Source: Antilocapra americana (taxonomy: Eukaryota; Chordata; Mammalia; Artiodactyla; Antilocapridae). From it: a stretch of 64,000 nucleotides of DNA. Both the position numbers and the translations under genes were made by a program. A model generated the notes under the pieces. The model ran no database searches, was not told the DNA's origin, and worked only from the letters and a program-made list of their open reading frames with translations. The stretch covers positions 3,290,633 through 3,354,632 of the forward strand of contig ML660211.1 in the NCBI GenBank assembly GCA_007570785.1, written 5' to 3'. Shown here piece after piece: positions 56,249 to 64,000 of the stretch (within the stretch, counting starts at the first letter, position 1; every line of letters begins with the position of its first letter).

Positions 56249-56440
56249 GGGCTTCCCTGATAGCTCAGTTGGTAAAGAATCCACCTGCAATGTGGGAGAC
56301 CTGGGTTCAGTTCCTGGGTTGGGAAGATTCCCTGGAGAAGGCACGGGCTACCCACTCCAGTATTCTGGCCTGGAGAATTCTATGGACTGTATAATCCATG
56401 GGGTTGCAAAGAGTCAGACACGACTGAGCAACTTTCGTTT
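56249..56440 (+). mobile_element. Bov-tA SINE, complete, plus strand, fused to 5S pseudogene
   Basis: Head gggcttccctgatagctcag, body cccactccagtattctggcc, end gtcagacacgactgagcaac. The head starts directly at the T-run of the 5S copy. The A-rich tail is weak (tttcgtttttcag). No clear target duplication is seen around the SINE alone or around the pair. Confidence 0.93.
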
Positions 56441-57411
56441 TTCAGTTAACGCCTCACAAGTCAATCAGTTTGGTGCTTCCTATGGTCATATAGGACTTCC
56501 TGAAAATTAAATTTTAGTTTGCAATACAATAGGGATGTAAACATTGTTATTTAGCATATAGTGTATTTTCCAATGGAACCAAATTAACTGAATTATTTGT
56601 GATATTGAGCATTTGTAACTCAATTTATTTTGCTATATGCATGGTTGGAACGTGTTTTAAAAGTTGAACCATGCTTGATGCTACAAAACATATATAGCCC
56701 AGCCAGGTCAAGCAAAGAGAGAGGAACCCAGTCTTAAGTTTTTCTGGTTTGCTATGGAATGGAGTTTAGAGAATATCTTGACAGGAATGAAAGTAAATTT
56801 TGGAAGTTCCATGGTCAGCAGAAACTAGTATCTATTTTCAATATTTGTCTGTAAATATGCCAATGTTGTTATTTTTTTTTAATTCTGAAATTTGGGATTT
56901 ATTTGAATAAATAAATAGGATGACATCTGATCTACTCATCAATTGGAAACCAGTCACCCTTAGTCTCATTCCTGTGTTCTTTGTACTATATCACATTGAC
57001 TACAATACTCAGATTCTGGTTTTTTAACCATCATTAAGAATTTCAAATGAATTTGACTAATACCTATTCATACTTATCATTGTATCTTAAAATATGATTT
57101 TGGCAATTCACTGGCTGTTATTTAACATTGCCAAAATCTTATTAAAGTTAAATTAAATGCATCATTGGAAACTTTAATTTAAATCTTATGATTCTATATT
57201 TAAATTTTTAAAAATGCTAGTCTACACTATCACTTCTTCTATATCCACCAGAGTGTTTAATATTTTGATTTGAATCACTCAGTGAAAAATTAATTTTTTT
57301 AAAGAGTAAAGAGAAATGTTTTGGCTGATTGATTTCTTCCTAGTAAAATTTATTTTGTCAAGTAGAAATACTTAAAAAATAAAACATGTTAATTATCATA
57401 TGTGAAATGAA
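56441..57411. other. AT-rich intergenic stretch, no gene seen
   Basis: No repeat or coding signal recognised. Confidence 0.55.
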
Positions 57412-57600
57412 CTGCCAGCCCAGGGTTGATGCTTGGGGCTGGTGCACCGAGATGTCCCAGGGGGAGGGAATCGGGAGGGAGGAGGGAGGGGGGTTCTGGA
57501 GGGGGAGCATATGTAAACCCATGGTGGTTTCATGTCATTGTGTGGCAAAACCAACACAATAAAAAAAAATCAAATTGAAAAAAATAAATAAATGCTTAAA
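57412..57600 (+). mobile_element. L1-BT 3' end, extremely 5'-truncated, plus strand
   Basis: The sequence gatgcttggggctggtgcac, the polypurine gggagggaggagggagg, gtaaacccatggtggtttca and ggcaaaaccaacacaataaa are the last ~150 bases of ruminant L1 with its poly(A) signal and A-rich tail. It is the mirror of the copy at 25488-25654. The target duplication is not clear. Confidence 0.9.
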
Positions 57601-58661
57601 ATAAAAGAAAAATTAAAAAAAAATTTTTTTCAGAAAAATGTAACTCTGTACGTGATTACATCAAAGCCTACTATCCTGAAAACAAAACTAAAAGTTATGA
57701 AAATTCAAGTTATGAAATCTTAATAATTTCCCACTACTAGTGGCTTTCATTGAGAAACATAACTTAAATGCATTTCTTTTGTCCAAATAATTTTATATAG
57801 CAAAATATAGAAGCAATATAGATATGAAGGAGCTAATAGTATTTTAATGTATTTTAGCTATAGGTGGCATTTCTTCTAAATGTGCATAATAAATATAGAG
57901 AATCATTGCTTTTTTATCATTAACTGTTTCACTGAGCTTTCACATTAGACTCATAATAAATTATTTTGAATAAATGAATTTTGTAAAGCTAGATGAACAG
58001 GGAGAGATTCACTCAGCTTTTATGTGAAAGAAATAAAATCTCATAATTTACCTAAGTGCAGTATTTTTATTATCAGACATTCATATAGACTTTGATGTGT
58101 GAATTATGTTGTATCCTCATTTCTAGTTGACTATGGAATACTTTATTTGCAGAACATTTTATAATCTTGGTGTGAGACTCTCTTTGAAAATATTGACAAC
58201 TTATTAAGTGAAAGTAAAATAAAAGGGATTCTTCAGTTAGTTATGAGATGAATAAGTATCACTTTCCTTTCTGACTCAAGCTCATCACCTACTGCATTTT
58301 TTGCCTAGAGGAAAATAAACAATTTTTTAAAAAATTCAATTTTTAAAGCTATTTTGCATGACCTTCACCAAATCTTACATCCGGGGTTAGTACCCAAATA
58401 TTTATTCATATAACTCCTGAAACCTTTCTTTCTTTTTTTTTTCCCCTAAAAAAATACATCCTTTTTTCAGTGTTGTTCACTGAAGTTTCAAAATAAGCAT
58501 CTTTGTTTGTTAAATGGACAAAAAATAAAAAAAGCTTAAGACAAAAAAATAGAAAAATTTTACTTCTTATCCTATCACCTAAAGAAAAGCACCATGAATG
58601 AACTATTGTCACTTACATTCACCACCAGAAAACTGACCCTACTTGGTCTCCACCAGATGTC
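57601..58661. other. AT-rich intergenic stretch, no gene seen
   Basis: No repeat or coding signal recognised. The minus frame at 58406-58612 is Lys/Phe-rich chance. Confidence 0.55.
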
Positions 58662-59115
58662 TGTTGAGACCAGCTCAACAGGCAGGGTTTCTGAAAGTGC
58701 GATACTGTGAGAAAATGAGAAAACAGGCACAAGAATTGAGAGAAAAGTGAGCCTCAGGGGACCAACACCACTCCAAGGTGAAAGTACCGAACTGAGTCCA
58801 GGCCAGCTTTATTATACTCTCAGCCGTGAATGAAAGAATATGCGCAGAGTTAAACTACAACTCGTGTGGCCTTCAGGGCCAAAGAACAAAATGATCATTA
58901 ACCATTGGGTAATTAGGAAAAACTGATCGATTACAAATTAGTAACTAAGACTAATATTCTTATCTATAGATTTTCCACCAGATACGTAAAACATATGACT
59001 CTGAGACACCATTGGGAAACAGTCTGGGGTTGATTTTCCTACCCCAGGATCATATTTGTTTTTAAGACTATGAACTGTTCCCTCTGGACTTGTTTCAAGA
59101 GTCTCATGCCTTACA
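58662..59115 (-). mobile_element. Endogenous retrovirus LTR, about 454 bp, minus strand
   Basis: On the minus strand it starts TGTAAGGCATGAGACTC (59115) and ends CTGGTCTCAACA (58662), giving TG...CA ends. Near the middle, GAGTATAATAAAGCTGG supplies an overlapping TATA box and AATAAA signal (58808-58813 on the plus strand). R/U5-like sequence with ctttcaccttggagtggtg follows. Several CpGs survive, so it is younger than the other LTRs here. No internal retroviral genes are recognised beside it, suggesting a solo LTR. I could not find a matching target duplication. Family not assigned. Confidence 0.7.
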
Positions 59116-59374
59116 GCATCCAGTTTATCAATAATATAAATTTCTTTTGCGGCCTTTGCCGAGGCTTGCTTTTCTTGTATTCTTCCTATCTCCTACAGAT
59201 GTCACTTGCCTATTAGGGTTAGAAACATCTCTTAGGAAAGACATTCTGCTATGTGATCACAAGAGAAAAAAGTGTTTTCTCTTAAAGAACCAAGATCCAC
59301 ACAAGGAAAAATTTTCCATTAGCCCCTTTATTTTTTCCCCAGCTTTGAGGGATATTGATAGTGAAAAACTGTAT
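59116..59374. other. Short unassigned stretch between LTR and L1
   Basis: An 85-codon frame at 59147-59404 begins with a hydrophobic run (LAFLVFFLSP) that could mimic a signal peptide. It has no recognisable domain and runs into the antisense L1, so I do not call a gene. Confidence 0.4.
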
Positions 59375-61400
59375 ATATTGAAGGTTTACAAACTGGTGAC
59401 CTGATGCCTGCATACACTGAGAAATACTTACCACAACCAAACCAGTGTACATGTCCATTACCTCACACTACCATTTTTCCTTTTTCTTCCCTGTTCTCTT
59501 TCCTTACCTCTCCCCCTCCTCCTTTTTCCCCCCAAGGGGGAAGATCCCAAATCTACCCTTTTAGCAGATGTCAAGTACATAATACAGCATTGTTAACTAC
59601 AGTCACATTTTAGTTCACCAGTTTTCTGCAATTTACTCATCTTGCATAACTGAAACTTTTTACCCTTTGACCAATGCCTCCCCATTTCCACCTCCCTTGT
59701 CTTGATAACCACTTTTCTAATGTTTCTATGAATTTAACTGTGTTGAAATCCACATATAACTAAGATCGTATAGAATTTGTTTTTCTACATCTGGCTTATT
59801 TCACTGAGCATAGCAGAATTCAGGTTAATCCATGAGGTCTTAAATGACAAGATTCTTTTTTTTTTAAACTGAATAATATTTCATTACATGTATATAGTAA
59901 ATTTTGTTTACCCATTCATCGATTAATGGACCTTTAGGCTGTTTCCGTATCGTGGCTATTGTGAATAATGCTGAAATGAACCTTGGAGTGGAGATACTTT
60001 TTTGTTTCCTTTGACCACATACTCAAAAATAGAATTGCTAGATGATGTAGCATTTCTATTTTCAATCTGTTTTGGAGCACTCATGTTACTTTCAGTTTAC
60101 ACTCCCATCAACAGTATACAGGTTTCCTTTTTTCCCATACCCTTACCAAACTTGTTTTCTCTTATCTTTTTTGATAACTGTCATTCTAACAGGTGTGATG
60201 CGATATCTCATTGTGATTTTAATTTGCATTTCACTGCTTAGTGGAACTGCATACTTTTTCATATACCTGTTGGCTATTTGTGTATGTTCTTTTAAGTACT
60301 GTCTATTCAGGTCCTTTTTCCATTTTAAAATAAGTTTTTTCTTTTCTATTGGGTTCTTTGACTCGCTTGTATATTTTAGATATTTATAACTTATCAGTAC
60401 ATAGTTTGCAATTGCTATCTTCTATTCCATATGTTGCCTTTTCACTTTGCTTGTTTTTCCCTTTGCTGCACAGAACCTTGTTGTCTTGATGCAACTGGAT
60501 TTGTCTGCTTTTGTTTTGTTGCCTATGTTTTTCGTGCCATATCTAAAAATCATTTTTCAGACCAATATCATTAAGCTCTAGCTCTGTGCTTTCTTATAGG
60601 GGTTTTATGGTTTCAGATCTTAAATTTAAATGTCTAACCCATTTTGAATTGATTTTCTGTTTGATGTGAAATTAGGATTCAATTTCATTCTTCTGCATGT
60701 GGTTATTCAGTTTTTCCAACATCACTTATTGATGAGACTGTTGTTTCCCCACTCTTAGCCCCTTTGTCAAGGATTAGTTAACTGTAAATGCATAGATTCA
60801 TTTCAGTCTGTCTATACTGTTCCATTGGTCTATATGTCTGTTTCTATGCCAAGATCATGTTGTTTTGATTCCTCTACCTTTGTGGTGAGTTTTGAAATAG
60901 AGTATGATATCTTTGGCTTTGTTCTTCTTGCTGAGGAATGATTGGCTATTGCCTATTTAAAAACTTTAGTAGCGCCATATGAGTTTTAGTGTTTTTAATT
61001 TTTCTGTTTCTTTAAAGAATGGAATTAAGATTTTAATTGGGATTACATTGAATTTATAGATTATTTTGGGTAGTATAGACGGTTTGCATGCATGCATGCT
61101 AAGTCACTTCAGTCATGTCTGACTCTCTGCGACCCCATGGACCATAGCCCACCAGGCCCCTCTGTCCATGGGATTCTCTAGGCAAAAATTCTAGAGTGGG
61201 TTGCCGTATCTTCCTCCAGGGTATCTTCCCTACCCAGGGATCAAACCTGCATCTCTTATATCTCCTATATTGGCAGGTGGGATCTTTATCACTAGCACCA
61301 CCTAGGAAGCCCCAGTTTTAACAATATTAGTTTTTCCAATCCATAAATGCAGGATGTCTTTCCTTTTATTTGTGTCTTCTTAAATTCCTTCATCAATGAC
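59375..61400 (-). mobile_element. Old L1 3'UTR and ORF2 C-terminal half, minus strand, split by Bov-tA
   Basis: Order on the plus strand: 3'UTR (attgttaactacagtcacat, ctttgaccaatgcctcccca), cgtggctattgtgaataatg, ggtgtgatgcgatatctcat, then ORF2 sequence up to gattttaattgggattacat. After a Bov-tA (61091-61313) the L1 resumes with ttagtttttccaatccataa and fades at about 61400. No useful ORF remains. Confidence 0.85.
61091..61313 (-). mobile_element. Bov-tA SINE, complete, minus strand, inside L1
   Basis: Tail side with (CATG)n and gctaagtcacttcagtcatg left, head ctagcaccacctaggaagcc right. The host L1 is interrupted between gggtagtatagacggttt and taacaatattag, which join in register. Confidence 0.93.
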
Positions 61401-61619
61401 TCCTTTCCCATGATGTTACTATTGAGACCTAATGCTAAAAAAGAAAATTCTTATGGTATGAGAATAAAGTGCCAGCTTTTTGCCAGACTTTGTGAGGATG
61501 TCATTTTGTCCCTAGCCTTACTAGTTCTTCTGCTTCCTGGGGGTAAATTGAAAGGTAAGACTTGAAATCTACTGTAATTTTAGAAGAAAAGAAGTCAGAA
61601 TATGGCCAAATGGGTCAGG
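61401..61619. other. Intergenic DNA, nothing recognised
   Basis: No repeat or coding signal recognised. Confidence 0.45.
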
Positions 61620-61765
61620 ACAATGCCTTAGAGAAGAGAATGGCTACCCTTTCCAGTATTCTTCCCTGGAGAATTCCATAGACAGAGGAGCCTGGTGGGC
61701 TACAGACCATGGAGTCACAAAGAGTTGGACACAACTGAAAAACTAACACTTCACTTCATACAACA
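61620..61765 (+). mobile_element. Bov-tA SINE, head-truncated, plus strand
   Basis: Body gagaatggctaccctttcca, agacagaggagcctggtggg and gttggacacaactgaaaaac are present. The tRNA-like head is missing. Confidence 0.87.
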
Positions 61766-62708
61766 TTAGTGTCTCATCTATAATTTCAATTATCTGTATT
61801 AAATATGTTTACTGACTCCTCTAAATCTATAAAATAGGCCATTGTCTCAGATGACCCTGTGAAAATTTCATATTAACGTTTGTCATTTTGAAATTAGTAT
61901 GACAAGTATCTATTGATTTTGATACCATAAAATGCCCTTCATATTTAAATATGCTGATAATAGCTTTAAAATGTGTATTTCCATGCAATGTAAATATTGT
62001 CAGATTTTATGTTGATAATGTCATTGCCTTGTTTCTTTTTTCTTGTGCTATAAATCCAGATGTAACAACATCTGGTGGTGTTTTACATATATACTAAGTG
62101 CAATTTTATTTTAAGAATGATTCGTTCATTTACTCATTCATTCAGCTAATACTGTATTGTTAATTTACTTCTTGTCACGTATTAAGGTAATGAAGTATAC
62201 CTTTATTATTATTATTGCCTACAATTTTTCTTACCATTCATGCACTGGTTACAAAACAAAGAAAGAAAAAGAATATGAATTTTCTATAGGGTATAAATAT
62301 CGTGCAATATCAATCCACATATTTGAATAGAGACATATGTGTACAACATTCAATGTCCTACATCTCTTAACACCCTCTCAACATCTTGATATTTCTTCAC
62401 GGCATTCACATTTCTTTCCTCATTTAGAAGCAAACAGCTATTTTTATTATTATACCTGCATCCTAATACACAGGCATGTAACTTCACTGCTCTCAGTCAC
62501 ATCTTCCTGCCTGAGATGGACCCTGATATTTGGGGAGATAGCAGTGTGCGTGGAAGCCGTTGTGAGGCAGGTGGCGGCATATATGCAGGTTGGGGTGGGC
62601 TGGTAGCCCCTCTTGACTGAGGCAAAGGGAGCTAGTTTTCAGTATTACCAGGAGTGTCAGTAGTCATCCTAGAGTAATTTTGAATTGTAGTTCTTAAAGT
62701 AATTTCTG
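61766..62708. other. Intergenic DNA, mostly AT-rich
   Basis: The T-rich motif catttactcattcattcagc at about 62130 could be an L2 scrap. The rest is unassigned. The frame at 62337-62606 has no domain. Confidence 0.45.
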
Positions 62709-62720
62709 AAAGCTCAGCTT

Positions 62721-62996
62721 GCTGCTGCTGCTGCTGCTGCTGCTAAGTCGCTTCAGTCATGTCGGACTCTGTGCAACTTCAGAGACGGCAGCCCACCAGG
62801 CTCCTCCGTCCCTGGGATTCTCCAGGCAAGAATACTGGAGTGGGTTGCCGTTTCCTTCTCCAATGCATGCATGCATGCTAAGTCACTTCAGTCGTGTCTG
62901 ACTCTGTGTGACCCCATGGACAGCAGCCCACCAGACTCCTCTGTCCACAGGATTCTTCAGGCAAGAATATTGGAGTGGGGTGCCATTTCCTTCTCC
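62721..62996 (-). mobile_element. Bov-A2 dimeric SINE, complete, minus strand
   Basis: Two monomers in tandem on the minus strand, separated at about 62866 by a (GCAT)n linker. The tail side carries a (GCT)n run at 62721-62744. Imperfect 12-bp repeats AAAGCTCAGCTT (62709-62720) and AAAGCTCAACTT (62997-63008) flank it with one mismatch. Confidence 0.95.
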
Positions 62997-63008
62997 AAAG
63001 CTCAACTT

Positions 63009-64000
63009 AAATTGGTCAGATTTTTATCTTCTTACTAATACACACAAAAATTTTTTTTTCTGTTTATCCCAACATGAGTGCATTATTTTTCCTACAGGTA
63101 AGAACTCTGTCAGAGATAAAGTGACTCAACTAGATGTTCTAAGAAATGGCACTGGACTTGTGCTAAAACTAATCAGTGTATTTCTTGCCCTTGGCATCAG
63201 TGGCCAAAGTAAGATTTCACCTCATTAGAGACAATGAATTCAATTCTAAGAATTCTGTTTGAATAACCAAGACATGAGATTTTCATTGCCTCTAGGTTAG
63301 CCTGCACAAGTTGGGACTAAACCTGGATTATTCAGCCTGGGGGTTGTCTCTGCTTAAGAATGAGACAAGGTAGGGTGGGGAATAAAATAATACCCTAATA
63401 AAATTATTTGACTCCAGGATCCAATTTATCTCAAATCAGACATACTCCTGGAATTTTTCACTTATGAAAATAAATACAATTATTACTTTGTTTAATTAAT
63501 TTGCTCTGAGGTTCTGTCATTTTCAAAAATGTTTTAAAATATCACATATAAGAACTAGTGCTATAAAAATGAATATAAAGTGTTCTTGCTTTGGAAAAGT
63601 AAGAAAGGCAGATTTTTAAACAAAAATGTAAAGCCTGCTAGAAGAATGCCCCAAAAGTCTATGGGGCAAAATACAGCTTTTGTGGAAACCTACAGCAACT
63701 GGAAAGATTAATTATCAAGGAGAATAATTAATTGCTCTCGAAAGAATTGTCAAAAATTAACAGAATAAGTAAGTTGACAGGACCAGAAAAAATGTCCTGC
63801 AAAGCCTCAAAGTAGACTACAAACTCTGGAGAAATAGAAGAAAATGTAACAAACATACAAACAAAAAGCTCTGTGATGTAATCCAAATCTTCCTCTTAAG
63901 CCCTCTTTACTCCCTCTGCTACATTATTACTTTAATGGAGTAATGCACTTTGCAGTACCTACTCAAAATTTCCCTGAAGTCCATTCAGCATTCTCATTGG
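63009..64000. other. Intergenic DNA, nothing recognised
   Basis: AT-rich, with no repeat family, RNA gene or exon signal that I can support. The frame at 62908-63228 starts inside the SINE and is not a gene. Confidence 0.5.

Noticed and set aside
55852..56510. Frames of 104 and 113 codons, looking like a small gene pair
   Set aside because: They are built from unique DNA, the 5S pseudogene and a Bov-tA. The second translates the SINE body.
10369..63008. tRNA-like A and B boxes in many places
   Set aside because: All belong to tRNA-derived SINE heads (Bov-tA, CHR). No complete cloverleaf tRNA gene was found.
1..64000. Host multi-exon gene
   Set aside because: No run of frames with conserved domain content and plausible splice sites was found. 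Decisive test: align RNA-seq and mammalian proteins to the window.

Overview
The window is AT-rich, non-coding nuclear DNA from a bovid (cattle, buffalo, sheep or goat type). This is inferred from the interspersed repeats: BovB/RTE LINEs, tRNA-derived Bov-tA and dimeric Bov-A2 SINEs, CHR-type tRNA-Glu SINEs and a near full-length ruminant L1 (L1-BT type). I found no host protein-coding exon that I can support. Long open frames are either decayed LINE ORFs or chance frames. The only structural RNA-like sequence is a decayed 5S rRNA copy at 56125-56245.

Layout. 1-5.7 kb: a minus-strand BovB (80-1885), then AT-rich DNA with one CHR SINE and an L2 scrap. 5.7-9 kb: two old minus-strand L1 pieces, the first interrupted by Bov-tA and BovB insertions. 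9-15.4 kb: AT-rich DNA, one Bov-tA, and a nested pair in which a plus-strand BovB (12299-13787) sits inside a minus-strand BovB. 15.4-20.5 kb: an L2 fragment, a 76-bp tandem duplication, a 239-bp Tigger-type MITE with TA target duplication, an abutting Bov-tA, and a SINE/BovB cluster. 20.5-27.4 kb: poorly classified sequence with two CHR SINEs, an ERV1-like LTR, a BovB, a tiny L1-BT 3' end and an ERVL-like LTR. 27.7-28.2 kb: a 130-bp direct duplication flanking a Bov-tA. 28-44 kb: mostly AT-rich DNA with old L1 pieces, a Bov-tA nested in a Bov-tA nested in L1, a 1.6-kb BovB and a CpG-containing LTR-like block. 44.6-52.6 kb: an essentially complete but dead minus-strand L1-BT of about 8 kb with ORF1, ORF2 and a long 5'UTR. 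It was inserted into the 3' end of an older L1 that continues to about 54.4 kb and also carries a Bov-A2. 54.5-64 kb: Bov-tA copies, a (CA)n array, the 5S pseudogene fused to a Bov-tA, a short L1-BT 3' end, a well-preserved LTR, an old L1 and a dimeric Bov-A2.

The history is one of layered retrotransposition. LINE machinery (BovB for Bov-tA and Bov-A2, L1 for its own copies) has filled a gene-poor region, and several insertion orders can be read from target-site duplications. No new biological system is evident. The items most worth a second look are the 5S/Bov-tA fusion, the 130-bp duplication around a SINE, a possible poly(A)-only insertion in the L1 5'UTR, and the BovB-in-BovB and L1-in-L1 nests. 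Subfamily names are from memory of repeat consensuses, and all divergence values are eye counts.
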